Shown: positions 1-8,631, numbered from the stretch's first letter. The stretch: 64,000 nucleotides of DNA from CAUPWF01 sp963515125 (GCA_052116865.1 JBQKKG010000008.1:62001-126000); one strand, 5' to 3'. The notes: generated from the sequence alone by a model not told the origin. Made by a program: numbers and translations.

Positions 1-238
1 GGTTTACAATGATATAATCAACATCAGTGATAGCAACGACTGATTCTACAGTTTCCAAATAAGAGTCAAAGAATTTTAATTTTGATGTTTCAATCAGCGC
101 TGTTTTTTCAGAACCTTTTAAAATATAGGAATTGTAGGTAGTCCCAAATTTTGTCTCCATAATTATATCAAATGTTTTTAAGTCAGGATCAAGTGTTCCA
201 TTCCAATATAAATGTTTCTTTAATTCTAGTGCTTTCAT
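1..238 (-). CDS. Flavodiiron (A-type flavoprotein, FprA-like), 5' part only
   Basis: The minus strand encodes the first 79 residues of a protein running off the left edge. It starts MKALELKKHLYWNGTLD and continues with FDIIMETKFGTTYNSY and KGSEKTALIET. This is the N-terminal end of the metallo-beta-lactamase-like domain of FprA/flavodiiron proteins, which reduce O2 (or NO) with electrons from rubredoxin or reduced flavin in anaerobes. An AAGGAG ribosome site lies at 245-250, seven bases before the ATG at 236-238. The di-iron ligands and the flavodoxin domain lie outside the window, so the substrate cannot be judged. Family assignment rests on the N-terminal pattern alone. Confidence 0.8.
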   Translation of the reverse strand, partial: MKALELKKHLYWNGTLDPDLKTFDIIMETKFGTTYNSYILKGSEKTALIETSKLKFFDSYLETVESVVAITDVDYIIVN

Positions 239-418
239 TGAGATCTCCTTCTACTTGTTCAAATAATATATAAATGTTTCTAAGTATTATATTACCATAA
301 AATCGTTATATTGATATCACATTTTTAGTATTCACCTATATTTTATTAATATTATCAAATTAGAACAAATCATTCCGTTGTTAATGCAACAAAAATGTAA
401 AATTAAAGAGAAAATTCA

Positions 419-447
419 TTGACGTAAGAAAAATGTTTTGTTATAAT
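419..447 (+). promoter_or_regulatory. Sigma-A-type promoter of tRNA-Cys
   Basis: TTGACG at 419-424 and TATAAT at 442-447 are separated by 17 bases and end about 30 bases before the tRNA. This is a near-consensus housekeeping promoter reading toward the tRNA. It was read directly from sequence without expression data. Confidence 0.7.
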
Positions 448-477
448 TTTCTTGTTCACGCATAGAATATATTATAT

Positions 478-548
478 GGCGCCATAGCCAAGTGGTAAGG
501 CAAAGGTCTGCAACACCTCTATCACCAGTTCAAATCTGGTTGGCGCCT
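478..548 (+). tRNA. tRNA-Cys (GCA anticodon)
   Basis: The acceptor arms GGCGCCA (478-484) and TGGCGCC (541-547) pair perfectly. The anticodon loop CTGCAAC (508-514) carries GCA at 510-512. The T-arm contains the conserved TTCAAAT core around 529-535. The discriminator base is T548, the identity base of cysteine tRNAs. The short D-arm region fits a 71-nt class I tRNA. No CCA is encoded, so it must be added after transcription. The gene stands alone between its own promoter and terminator. Confidence 0.95.
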
Positions 549-560
549 GAGTATAAAGAT

Positions 561-601
561 AAAGGCTCATGAAAGATGTATATAGTTCATGAGTCTTTTT
601 T
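561..601 (+). terminator. Intrinsic terminator after tRNA-Cys
   Basis: AAAGGCTCATGAA (561-573) pairs with TTCATGAGTCTTT (586-598), with one G-T pair, and is followed by a T tract. It lies 13 bases after the tRNA and ends a single-gene transcript. Confidence 0.8.
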
Positions 602-650
602 GTATGGAATTTTATCCTATGTATAAGCTTCTGAATGACTAAACGTAATG

Positions 651-1349
651 TTATTCCATGAATTGATTTAGGGTAAAAAGATTATATTTTCGGAAAATTT
701 TAAAATCCTCTTTCGATAGAATTAGTTCTGGTGGAAGGTTCTTATCTTTAATAATATCCGTGCTAATCAAAATCTTTCTGGCACACGGGAGCATAGTGGA
801 GGATAAAAGACCGGATAAGATGCCTATATGTGAATTGGATTGATTGAGTCCATTAATAGAACAAAGCCAGATTTGTTCCATGGTATTCTTTTGATTTTGT
901 AGGTTGTAATTTTCTAAGAGTTCAAATTTCTTGCTAAATCCAGAATATATAGTTTTGCATTTCCCAGGATTGTCAATGTCTTGTACATCGTAAAATAACT
1001 GAATAGAGTTCTGATCAGATTCTAAGGATTGAAAGCGTTCAATGATACTATTTAAAACTCGTTTACTTTGTCCATCATAAGAATACATATATTGGCGGCT
1101 TAAAAAAGTCGATCCATCTGTTGGTAGAGTTTCACCATTTTCCGGAATTGCCAGAAGGTGGGCAGGAAGAATTCGAAAGACAGCTGCAAGTTCACCTATG
1201 GTGTTCACATCTAAGGAGATCAATCCCTTTTCATATTTGGAAAGAGTAGATTTACTCTTGTGAATTTTTTTAGCCAACGCTTCTAAGGTATAGCCATGTG
1301 CTATGCGATACTTATGGATATTGTTTCCTACATATTGATCAATCAACAT
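651..1349 (-). CDS. XRE-family helix-turn-helix regulator
   Basis: This 232-aa protein has an N-terminal HTH_3/XRE DNA-binding domain at about residues 10-63 (YTLEALAKKIHKSKSTLSKYEKG). The remainder, about 165 residues, has no motif I recognise and may be a ligand-sensing or dimerisation region. An AAGGAG site precedes the ATG by about nine bases. The gene is divergent from the M18 aminopeptidase/APC permease pair across about 210 very AT-rich bases. That arrangement suggests it may regulate them or itself. Regulator type is secure from the HTH, but the target and effector are inference. Confidence 0.75.
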   Translation of the reverse strand: MLIDQYVGNNIHKYRIAHGYTLEALAKKIHKSKSTLSKYEKGLISLDVNTIGELAAVFRILPAHLLAIPENGETLPTDGSTFLSRQYMYSYDGQSKRVLNSIIERFQSLESDQNSIQLFYDVQDIDNPGKCKTIYSGFSKKFELLENYNLQNQKNTMEQIWLCSINGLNQSNSHIGILSGLLSSTMLPCARKILISTDIIKDKNLPPELILSKEDFKIFRKYNLFTLNQFME

Positions 1350-1501
1350 CTGTATTTTCTCCTTGTTTCCTAGAAATCAACTTTTTTATTAAATATATTT
1401 ATATGTAAAAAAATATTAAAAATATATAAAAATATATAAAATAAAGTTTACCTTTATGATTATAATTTTAAAAAAGTTTCGTGTCAAGAGACTTATGTCC
1501 G

Positions 1502-1545
1502 TTTGATTTGTAAATATTTTGGGAATAAAATATTTATAAATCAAA
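1502..1545. promoter_or_regulatory. 19-bp inverted repeat touching the aminopeptidase ribosome site
   Basis: TTTGATTTGTAAATATTTT (1502-1520) and AAAATATTTATAAATCAAA (1527-1545) are complementary except for one G-T pair and are separated by six bases. The right arm ends directly at the GGGAGG ribosome site of the gene at 1559. It could be a DNA operator, possibly for the divergent XRE regulator, or an mRNA hairpin controlling translation. Sequence alone does not separate the two. Confidence 0.55.
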
Positions 1546-1558
1546 GGGAGGTTTTAAG

Positions 1559-2956
1559 ATGCAGAAAGGAAATGTATGGAATACATATAGTCAGGAAGAT
1601 TTGACAGAGCTTCATTCTATCTGCGACAGATATAAGTATTGTCTGGATAGAGGTAAAACAGAAAGAGAATGTGTCACCCTAGCTGTAAATATGGCTAGAG
1701 ATGCAGGTTATTGTGATTTAAAGGATGCAGTAAAGAAAAAGGAATCTCTAAAAGTCGGGGATAAGTTATATGCAGTAGGAATGAACAAGATGGTCGTGTT
1801 ATTTCAGATTGGAGAAGAGCCGATTTCCAATGGTATGAATATTCTGGGTGCACATATTGATTCACCACGTTTGGACGTAAAGCAGAATCCTTTATATGAA
1901 TCAGATGGGTTTGCTTATTTAGATACCCATTATTATGGAGGAATTAAGAAATACCAATGGGTTACGACACCGCTTTCTTTGCATGGTATGGTTGCACTAA
2001 AAAGTGGAGAGACTATCATGGTTAGCATTGGGGAAAAGGAAGAGGAACCGGTATTTGTTATTACAGATATTTTAATTCACCTAGCAGCAGAACAGATGGA
2101 AAAAAAAGCCTCTAAGGTAATAGAAGGTGAGAACCTAGATCTTTTAATCGGAAATATGCCGCTTAAAGATATGGGAAATCTAAAGAAAGAGGAAAAAGAC
2201 GCAGTAAAAGCAAATGTATTAGAACTTTTGGAAAAGCAGTATCACATCACGGAAGAAGATTTTCAGTCTGCAGAATTAGAGATTGTTCCAGCAGGAAAAG
2301 CAAGGGACTTGGGAATTGATAGAAGTATGATATTAGCTTATGGGCAAGATGATAGAATTTGTGCATTTACCTCTTTATTTGCAATGCTGGAATCGCAGAA
2401 ATTAAGACGTACAGGAGTATGTCTTTTAGTAGATAAAGAAGAAATTGGAAGTGTAGGAGCTACGGGCATGGAATCTCACTTTTTTGAGAATACTGTGGCA
2501 GAATTGCTTGCCTTGACAGAAGGAGAATCAGAGTTAAAAGTAAGGCGGGCATTGGCCAATTCAAGAATGCTTTCTTCAGATGTCAGTGCAGCCTATGACC
2601 CTAATTACGCTGAATACTATGAAAAAAGAAGCTCAGCATTTCTGAATAAAGGATTATCTTTTAATAAATTTACAGGTAGCAAAGGAAAATCTGGATCCAA
2701 TGATGCTAATGCAGAATATATAGCAAATTTACGTAGAATGTTCGACGATGCCGGAATAGCATATCAATTTGGAGAGCTAGGTAAAGTGGATGTCGGGGGC
2801 GGTGGAACCATTGCATATATTATGGCGAAATATGGAATGGAAGTTATCGACAGCGGAGTAGCATTGCTTTGCATGCATGCACCATACGAAATTAGTAGTA
2901 AGGCAGATATCTATGAAGCAGTAAAAGGATATCGTATATTCTTAAAAAATGCATAG
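1559..2956 (+). CDS. M18-family metalloaminopeptidase (aspartyl aminopeptidase type)
   Basis: This cytoplasmic peptidase of 465 aa would remove N-terminal, often acidic, residues from peptides using two metal ions. Family motifs are in order: GAHIDSPRLD with H99 and D101, GQDDRI at 262-267, DKEEIGSVGATG with E294/E295, SSDVSAAYDPNY with D341, and CMHAPYE with H440. These supply the metal ligands and catalytic Glu expected for M18. Length matches the family (430-480 aa). A GGGAGG ribosome site lies about eight bases before the ATG. The APC permease follows 32 bases after the stop, so the two probably form an operon that releases and moves amino acids. Exact substrate preference is not visible. 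Confidence 0.93.
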   Translation: MQKGNVWNTYSQEDLTELHSICDRYKYCLDRGKTERECVTLAVNMARDAGYCDLKDAVKKKESLKVGDKLYAVGMNKMVVLFQIGEEPISNGMNILGAHIDSPRLDVKQNPLYESDGFAYLDTHYYGGIKKYQWVTTPLSLHGMVALKSGETIMVSIGEKEEEPVFVITDILIHLAAEQMEKKASKVIEGENLDLLIGNMPLKDMGNLKKEEKDAVKANVLELLEKQYHITEEDFQSAELEIVPAGKARDLGIDRSMILAYGQDDRICAFTSLFAMLESQKLRRTGVCLLVDKEEIGSVGATGMESHFFENTVAELLALTEGESELKVRRALANSRMLSSDVSAAYDPNYAEYYEKRSSAFLNKGLSFNKFTGSKGKSGSNDANAEYIANLRRMFDDAGIAYQFGELGKVDVGGGGTIAYIMAKYGMEVIDSGVALLCMHAPYEISSKADIYEAVKGYRIFLKNA

Positions 2957-2988
2957 TCATTTATTTTAAAATTTGGAGGAAAAAAGGA

Positions 2989-4503
2989 ATGTCGGAAAAG
3001 AGTAAAAAACTAACACGTGGGGCATTAATATTAATGATTTTTACTTCGGTTTATGGATTTAACAATATGCCTAGATCCTATTATTTGATGGGATATGGAG
3101 CAATACCGTTCTATATTATATCAGCAATTGTGTTTTTTGTTCCTTTTGCATTTATGATTGCAGAGTATGGATCTGCATTTAAAGAAGAAAAGGGTGGTAT
3201 TTTTTCATGGATGCAAATATGTGTAAATACTAAATTTGCATTTGTTGCAACGTTTATGTGGTATACATCTTATGTTATTTGGATGGTAAATATTTCATCA
3301 GGGATTATGATACCAATTTCCAATGCTATTTTTGGTACAGATACCACATCGAAATGGTCTTTATTTGGACTCGGATCTACACAGACCTTAGGTATTCTGG
3401 CTGTTTGTTTTATGATTGTAGTAACGTTCTTTTCAAGTAAGGGATTGGATAAGATTAAAAAAGTGACTTCTATCGGGGGAATTGCATGTACATTTCTTAA
3501 TGTACTGCTAATCGCAGGAGCACTTCTGGTATTAATTGGAAACAAGGGGCAGCTTGCACAACCAGTAGTATCAGCTGCTTCCTTCATAAAATCTCCAAAT
3601 CCACAATACGCTAGTTCTCTTTCTGTATTGGCATTTATTGTCTATGCATTGTTCGCTTATGGTGGAACAGAAGCTGTGGGGGGACTCGTAGATGAAACCG
3701 AGGAACCAGAGAAAAATTTTGGAAAAGGGCTTACAATTGCAGCTATTATTATTGCAATTGGATACTCGGTTGGAATATTCTGTGTTGGAATATTTACAAA
3801 TTGGCAGGATATCCTTTCTTCGCAATTAGTTAATAAAGCAAATGCTTCTTATGTAATTATGAACAATCTGGGCTATCAGATTGGGGCTGCATTTGGAGCA
3901 GACAATGGAATGTGTATTCAGATGGGAAATTGGACTGCAAGAATTATGGGAATTTCTATTCTTCTTTCTCTATGCGGTGCTATTTTTACCCTCATTTATT
4001 CGCCATTGAAACAATTGATTGAAGGAAGTCCAAAGGGATTACTTCCAGATAAGCTTTGCAAGATGGAAGATGGAATGCCAAAATATGCAATGCGAGTTCA
4101 GGCAATTGTTGTTATTGTCATTGTACTATTAGTTTCAATGGGCGGAAAGTCAGCAAGTAAATTTTTTAACATTTTAATCTGCATGACTAATGTAGCTATG
4201 ACGTTACCATATATGTTTATTTCAGGAGCGTTTATTAACTTCAAGCGCAACAAGAGTATACAGAAACCATTTGTTATGTTTAAGAGTGATAAGGTTGCTA
4301 TTATATTTACCATTCTTGTAACAGCAACTGTTGGATTTGCAAATATTTTTACGATTATTGAACCTGCTATTTATGGAGATATCGAGACAACAGTTTGGAG
4401 TATTGTAGGTCCGTTAGTATTTACAATCGTAGCATTGGTACTCCATAAAAGATATGAAAATAAAATGTTGGTAAATAAAAGTGGAAAGACGAATGATTTG
4501 TAA
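2989..4503 (+). CDS. APC-superfamily amino acid permease (YjeM/GadC-like)
   Basis: The 504-aa protein is almost wholly hydrophobic with about 12 predicted membrane segments. The N-terminus has the APC consensus LTRGALILMIFTSVYG. A cytoplasmic loop carries ALFAYGGTEAVGGLVDETE, typical of the glutamate:GABA antiporter branch (YjeM, GadC). It probably exchanges or imports amino acids at the cytoplasmic membrane. A GGAGG site precedes the start. It lies directly behind the M18 aminopeptidase and ends at a strong terminator. The exact substrate (glutamate, GABA or other) cannot be assigned from sequence. Confidence 0.85.
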   Translation: MSEKSKKLTRGALILMIFTSVYGFNNMPRSYYLMGYGAIPFYIISAIVFFVPFAFMIAEYGSAFKEEKGGIFSWMQICVNTKFAFVATFMWYTSYVIWMVNISSGIMIPISNAIFGTDTTSKWSLFGLGSTQTLGILAVCFMIVVTFFSSKGLDKIKKVTSIGGIACTFLNVLLIAGALLVLIGNKGQLAQPVVSAASFIKSPNPQYASSLSVLAFIVYALFAYGGTEAVGGLVDETEEPEKNFGKGLTIAAIIIAIGYSVGIFCVGIFTNWQDILSSQLVNKANASYVIMNNLGYQIGAAFGADNGMCIQMGNWTARIMGISILLSLCGAIFTLIYSPLKQLIEGSPKGLLPDKLCKMEDGMPKYAMRVQAIVVIVIVLLVSMGGKSASKFFNILICMTNVAMTLPYMFISGAFINFKRNKSIQKPFVMFKSDKVAIIFTILVTATVGFANIFTIIEPAIYGDIETTVWSIVGPLVFTIVALVLHKRYENKMLVNKSGKTNDL

Positions 4504-4519
4504 TCCTGACTAAGATCCT

Positions 4520-4566
4520 AATAAACTACCCCGGCAAGCCTTACTTGGATGCCGGGGTAGTTTATT
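4520..4566. terminator. Strong terminator between convergent genes
   Basis: AATAAACTACCCCGGCA (4520-4536) pairs perfectly with TGCCGGGGTAGTTTATT (4550-4566), with A and T tracts on either side. It can therefore serve both the permease on plus and the symporter on minus. Confidence 0.85.
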
Positions 4567-4656
4567 ACATATTTTTTTGAATTTATAAATATCTCTACAC
4601 AATATGATTGTGAGCTGGGCACTGATTATTTATCATTCGGTTGAACATCATGCGAT

Positions 4657-5850
4657 TTATAAATCAACAGAAATTTCTTGTTTTTCAATCTTATGTCTCT
4701 TAGCAAATCCAGTTAAGATCAGTGTCAATGCACCGTCACCAGTTACATTACAAGCAGTACCAAAGCTATCTTGAAGGGCAAATACTGTAAGCATGAGCGC
4801 AGTACCTGTTTCATCAAATCCAAGAATACCTGTAATTAAGCCGAGAGATGCCATAACTGTACCACCAGGGACTCCTGGTGCTCCAATAGCAAAGATTCCA
4901 AGTAAAGCACAGAATAAAATCATGGTTCCTAAAGATGGTAACGTGCCATAAAGTATCTTGGATACGGTCATAACGAAGAATACTTCAGTTAATACGGAAC
5001 CACAAAGGTGGATATTAGCAAATAGTGGAATACCAAAATCTATCATATCATCACGAAGTGGAGGATTGGATTTTTTGGCACATTTAAGAGCGACTGCAAG
5101 AGTTGCCGCAGAAGACATAGTACCTACAGCTGTAATGTAAGCAGGTCCGTAGTTCTTGATAATTTTAATTGGATTTTCGCCCGCATATATACCCGCAACT
5201 CCATAAAGTACTGCAAGCCATATAAAGTGTCCAACCATAACAATTAGAACGACCTGAATAAATACTGGCAGTTGTTTGGTAATTGTTCCTTCGTATGATA
5301 AAGCACAGAATGTAAATGCAATAAATACTGGAAGAATTGGAATCACAACTTTAGTTACGATGTCTAATACGATTTTTTGAAATTCATCTAATACTTTTGT
5401 AATTGTTACAGCTTTTGTCCAAGTCGCAGCAAGCCCAATCATAATAGAAAAGACTAAAGCACTCATTACCGGCATGATTTGAGGAATACTAAGTTCAAAT
5501 ACAAGTTCTGGAAGTTCTTTTAATCCTTCTACCTCTGTTGCAATAGAAAGGTTTGGAATAATTCCAAATCCAGCGGCCATAGAACCTAAAGCAGCTAATA
5601 CAGAAGAGGCATATGCAATCACAATGGCCACGCCTAACATCTTGGATGCGCTGTTACCCAATTTGGTAATGGATGGTGCAATAAATCCGATAATAATAAG
5701 AGGCACACAGAAGGTGATTACCTGTCCTAACACATATTTGATGGTCACTACGACATTCATAACTCCTACGCTTGCCACCTGACCAATCAAAATTCCGGCT
5801 ACTACCCCAAGTACAAGTCTAAAAGGTAGGCTGTTAAATAATTTTTTCAT
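4657..5850 (-). CDS. Dicarboxylate/amino acid:cation symporter (DAACS family)
   Basis: This 397-aa membrane protein has about eight transmembrane helices. DAACS signatures include a Ser-rich hairpin region (GTMSSAATLAVALKCAKKS), PLFANIHLCGSVLTE, GAPGVPGGTVMASL and SFGTACNVTGDGAL with the cation-binding Asn/Asp. Members couple uptake of Glu/Asp, Ser/Thr or dicarboxylates to Na+ or H+. The gene lies 33 bases after the cysteine desulfidase-like gene and shares its strand. This suggests it supplies that enzyme's amino acid (cysteine or serine), which is inference from context. Confidence 0.88.
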   Translation of the reverse strand: MKKLFNSLPFRLVLGVVAGILIGQVASVGVMNVVVTIKYVLGQVITFCVPLIIIGFIAPSITKLGNSASKMLGVAIVIAYASSVLAALGSMAAGFGIIPNLSIATEVEGLKELPELVFELSIPQIMPVMSALVFSIMIGLAATWTKAVTITKVLDEFQKIVLDIVTKVVIPILPVFIAFTFCALSYEGTITKQLPVFIQVVLIVMVGHFIWLAVLYGVAGIYAGENPIKIIKNYGPAYITAVGTMSSAATLAVALKCAKKSNPPLRDDMIDFGIPLFANIHLCGSVLTEVFFVMTVSKILYGTLPSLGTMILFCALLGIFAIGAPGVPGGTVMASLGLITGILGFDETGTALMLTVFALQDSFGTACNVTGDGALTLILTGFAKRHKIEKQEISVDL

Positions 5851-5883
5851 TTGTTTTTTCTCCTTTTCCCATTCCTTCGTTAT

Positions 5884-7161
5884 TTAATCGGCAACCATCA
5901 TTTTTATAATTTCTTCATTGGTTTCTTTCATTCCATCTCTTCCCAATCGACCAACGTTATGAATAGTTGCTTCTATTCCTTTGGTTACAATTCCGTCCCC
6001 AGCATAGAATTGTTGACCACGAATATACATGTTATAACCAAGTATTCCTGCATCTACAGAAGAGGCTATTTTAGCCGCACAGGAAGCTTTTGCTCCGTCA
6101 CACACCATTCCAGAAACGATGGCAAGTGCATTTACAATCGTATGTGTAATTTCATCATATTCACCACCACTAAGATACGCTATTCCCGCACCAGCAGCAG
6201 CGCCAGCGCTGACAGCGCCACAATATGCTGAAAGACGGCCGATACCAGTCTTTTGATGAATAGCAGTTAGATTAGACAATGCAAGTGCACGATACATTTT
6301 TTCCTCGTCAACCCCGTATTCTTTTACATACTCAATAACAGGAAGAGAGCAAGTCATACCTTGGTTCCCGCTACCAGAATTAATAACCACAGGAAGTTCA
6401 CAGCCGTTCATTCGAGCATCTGAACCTGCAGCAGCTCTAGCTTTTGCTCTGGTTCTAACATCATCTCCATAAGTTGCTAATAAAATACTACCTATATTAG
6501 CACCGTAATTACCGTTCATTCCCTCATCTGCTATGGCACTATTATAATCGATTTGGCGTTGTAAGACATCTCGAATATCTGCAATGTCAACGGTGTTAAT
6601 GAAATCCCAAATAGATTCCATATCCAATAAAGATCTATCAGTAAGTCCCTCTTCAGATTCCCCTTCAACAGGAATAGAGAGTAATACCTTTTGATCTGTT
6701 TCTATTAATACAATGTTGGTATGGTAATTTGCTATTCTTACTCTTGCAAAAGAATCTCCTTTCATTACAGTAATAATGATATCAAATGTAATTCCATTGT
6801 CAACATGTTCAACCGTAATATCTGTGGCAGATAAAAATGTTTCCATTTGCTCGATTTGTGCGGGAGTTACAGTTGAAATGACCTCTAATTCCTTGCTAGA
6901 ATCACCAGCTATAATACCGGCTGTTGCTGCGGCGGGGATTCCTTTTAAATGATTTGTATTCGGAACAATTACACTTTTTACATTCTTAATGATACTTCCA
7001 CTTGCTTCGATTCGCACCCGATCAGGAATACAGCCTAAGACTTCTCTGGCTTTTGCTGCTGCATACGCTAGGGCAATTGGTTCCGTACATCCCATTGCAG
7101 AAACTAATTCTTCTTTTAAAATCTGAACATATGCCTGATATTTTACATCTGTTTTTTTCAT
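5884..7161 (-). CDS. cyuA: L-cysteine desulfidase / serine dehydratase alpha-like (UPF0597, CyuA family)
   Basis: The 425-aa protein belongs to the iron-sulfur family that includes L-cysteine desulfidase, which converts cysteine to pyruvate, ammonia and sulfide. Key residues are C25 in AMGCTEPIALAY, SAYCGAVSAG, and MVCDGAKASC near the C-terminus, which carry the conserved cysteines. Start choice: AAAGGAG at 7168-7174 precedes the ATG at 7161 by six bases. A longer in-frame version up to 7197 has no ribosome site. It is transcribed with the downstream symporter and divergent from a GntR regulator across a 39-bp palindrome. A paralogue at 30405 lacks the N-terminal cysteine. Confidence 0.85.
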   Translation of the reverse strand: MKKTDVKYQAYVQILKEELVSAMGCTEPIALAYAAAKAREVLGCIPDRVRIEASGSIIKNVKSVIVPNTNHLKGIPAAATAGIIAGDSSKELEVISTVTPAQIEQMETFLSATDITVEHVDNGITFDIIITVMKGDSFARVRIANYHTNIVLIETDQKVLLSIPVEGESEEGLTDRSLLDMESIWDFINTVDIADIRDVLQRQIDYNSAIADEGMNGNYGANIGSILLATYGDDVRTRAKARAAAGSDARMNGCELPVVINSGSGNQGMTCSLPVIEYVKEYGVDEEKMYRALALSNLTAIHQKTGIGRLSAYCGAVSAGAAAGAGIAYLSGGEYDEITHTIVNALAIVSGMVCDGAKASCAAKIASSVDAGILGYNMYIRGQQFYAGDGIVTKGIEATIHNVGRLGRDGMKETNEEIIKMMVAD

Positions 7162-7201
7162 AAATAGCTCCTTTATTTTGTTTTTTTGTTCGCACAATGT
7201 A

Positions 7202-7240
7202 GCTGTTCATACTACTGATAATATCAGTAGTATGAACAGC
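7202..7240. promoter_or_regulatory. 39-bp near-perfect palindrome, candidate GntR operator
   Basis: GCTGTTCATACTACTGATA (7202-7220) is the exact reverse complement of 7222-7240, with one central base. It lies between the divergent cyuA-like gene and the GntR regulator, about 40 bases behind the cyuA-like start and 24 bases before the regulator's -35 box. FadR/GntR proteins bind palindromes as dimers. Its length and perfection make it a good autoregulatory operator candidate, though unproven. Confidence 0.6.
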
Positions 7241-7263
7241 AGTCAATAGATTTTTGAAATTTG

Positions 7264-7292
7264 TTTACACAATTTAAAATATTTGTTATTAT
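7264..7292 (+). promoter_or_regulatory. Promoter of the GntR regulator
   Basis: TTTACA (7264-7269) and TATTAT (7287-7292) with a 17-base spacer fit a sigma-A promoter. It leads into a TAGGAGG ribosome site and the ATG at 7317. Confidence 0.55.
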
Positions 7293-7316
7293 CTAATTAG
7301 TTATAGGAGGTAATAT

Positions 7317-7946
7317 ATGAAAGTCCAAAAAAGTCTGAAAGAACAAGTATATCAATCTATTTTAGATGGTATTATAAGTGATGAATATAAATCCAATGAA
7401 ATCATTACGGAAAAAGCTCTAATTGATAAGTATCAGGTCAGTAAATCTCCAATTAGGGAAGCATTGATTGCTTTATGTAATGAAGGAGTGATACGTAGTA
7501 TTCCACGATGTGGATATGAAGTAATTCGTATCACAAGAGAGAACGTAAAAGAAATCTTAAAATTCCGTTCTATTTTAGAAAAAGGATGTATGCAACAGTG
7601 TTACAAAACTTTGACAGCAGAGCAAATTGAACAGTTGATACAATATAATATTCCTTGTTGTGATGTTACAGCAGGTGATGATATGTGGACGCATTGGGAT
7701 TATAACCAAAAGTTCCATCTGAAATTAATTTCTTATGCGAATAATTCTTATGCATATAAAGAATTAAAGCAATCCATGGATATCTTGAAGCGTGCCTATG
7801 CACAATTTTACTGGGATAAGTGGAATACTACGATTGTGGCAAGTGATATGAGATCACATGCCAAATTAATACAGAGCCTGGAAAAGAAAGACATTGAACA
7901 GGCCATGAGTTGTTTGGATTTAGATTTACAGGATTTTGGATATTAA
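7317..7946 (+). CDS. GntR-family (FCD-type) transcriptional regulator
   Basis: This 209-aa protein has an N-terminal winged-helix GntR domain at about residues 5-70 (VSKSPIREALIALCNEGVIRS). The C-terminal all-helical region (HWDYNQKFHLKLISYANN) resembles an FCD ligand-binding domain. A TAGGAGG site lies seven bases before the ATG. Its divergent position next to the cyuA-like and symporter genes, with a long palindrome between, suggests it controls amino-acid catabolism. The effector may be cysteine, serine or a product, which is inference. Confidence 0.85.
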   Translation: MKVQKSLKEQVYQSILDGIISDEYKSNEIITEKALIDKYQVSKSPIREALIALCNEGVIRSIPRCGYEVIRITRENVKEILKFRSILEKGCMQQCYKTLTAEQIEQLIQYNIPCCDVTAGDDMWTHWDYNQKFHLKLISYANNSYAYKELKQSMDILKRAYAQFYWDKWNTTIVASDMRSHAKLIQSLEKKDIEQAMSCLDLDLQDFGY

Positions 7947-7951
7947 AAGAG

Positions 7952-8008
7952 ATGCCTAAGAAACTTGTTGGTGTAACGAACCATACGGGTTTTGAGGGCA
8001 TTTTTTAT
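7952..8008 (+). terminator. Probable terminator after the GntR gene
   Basis: ATGCCTAAGAAAC (7952-7964) pairs with GTTTTGAGGGCAT (7989-8001) with two mismatches. An inner TGGT/ACCA stem and a T-rich tract follow. The remaining bases to 8179 show nothing recognisable. The bacteriocin promoter follows. Confidence 0.5.
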
Positions 8009-8179
8009 TTACTAAAAATTCTTTAAATTATGGTGGAGAAAAATCGACATTATGTTAACGAATTTAAAAAAATCAACCAAATACTTACATGTCTATTCTA
8101 TGATAATCAAAGAGAAAATAAATTCTGATAGATGTTATCTTTGAGGTGTCAAATCTTGTACAAATTTTAAACATAAGTG

Positions 8180-8208
8180 TTGCAAAAAGAAACAAAATAT
8201 GATAAAAT
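8180..8208 (+). promoter_or_regulatory. Promoter of the bacteriocin operon
   Basis: TTGCAA (8180-8185) and TAAAAT (8203-8208) are 17 bases apart. They end about 46 bases before the first bacteriocin start. I saw no clear paired repeats of a LytTR-type response-regulator site upstream, and no histidine kinase or pheromone gene is adjacent. Confidence 0.55.
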
Positions 8209-8254
8209 ATGTGACAATAAGAAACGAACAACAAAAGAAAAGAGGTGGAATATT

Positions 8255-8404
8255 ATGGACGAGAATCATTTTGTAAAATTAAGTGAAGAGGAACTGATGG
8301 AGACAGAGGGCGGTGTATTAGGACTTATGACCTGGCAACTAGTAAGCAGTGGAATCGTTGTGTATGGTGCCTTTAGAAAAGGGTATAATGACGCGAGAAG
8401 ATAG
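8255..8404 (+). CDS. Class II bacteriocin precursor 1 (double-glycine leader)
   Basis: This 49-aa ORF encodes a 20-residue leader MDENHFVKLSEEELMETEGG followed by a 29-residue mature peptide with a hydrophobic centre and basic tail (FRKGYNDARR). The leader has the hallmarks recognised by C39 peptidases: acidic residues, hydrophobic positions at spaced intervals and a terminal Gly-Gly. AGAGGTGG at 8241-8248 precedes the ATG. An in-frame upstream extension to 8177 lacks a ribosome site. The mature part has G-x4-G spacing, consistent with a helix in a two-peptide bacteriocin. It is followed 17 bases later by a second such peptide and then by the export genes. Activity is unknown. Confidence 0.85.
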   Translation: MDENHFVKLSEEELMETEGGVLGLMTWQLVSSGIVVYGAFRKGYNDARR

Positions 8405-8421
8405 TACTAGGAGGAGAGGAT

Positions 8422-8562
8422 ATGGAACAATTTCAAGAGTTGAATGAAATAGAGATGATGGACATCGATGGAGGATTAGTGGGAGTATTTACAATCGTGG
8501 GAGGAGTACTAACAATAGTATATTATACCGGATATGCAATTGGGTCATTGCGACGGAAGTAA
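8422..8562 (+). CDS. Class II bacteriocin precursor 2 (double-glycine leader)
   Basis: The 46-aa ORF has an 18-residue leader (MEQFQELNEIEMMDIDGG) and a 28-residue mature segment. The mature part is strongly hydrophobic with glycine-rich spacing including a GxxxG motif (GYAIG) and the basic end SLRRK. An AGGAGGAGAGG ribosome site directly precedes the ATG at 8422. It differs from the first peptide, and the two adjacent leaders with similar sizes suggest a two-component (class IIb) bacteriocin in which both peptides form a membrane pore. Pairing is inference; alternatively they are two independent peptides. Confidence 0.83.
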   Translation: MEQFQELNEIEMMDIDGGLVGVFTIVGGVLTIVYYTGYAIGSLRRK

Positions 8563-8631
8563 GAGGATAAGATACACGAAGGAAGGTTAATGAAAAATTA
8601 GCTGATTCATAATATTGATATGTAGTACAAG

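Noticed and set aside
5851..6231. 126-aa open frame on plus, opposite the desulfidase gene
   Set aside because: No ribosome site, lies antisense to a well-supported gene, and the residue mix is that of a shadow frame.
8052..8150. Short ORF starting MLTNLKKSTK before the bacteriocin promoter
   Set aside because: No ribosome site, and it lies upstream of the promoter at 8180-8208 without any family resemblance.
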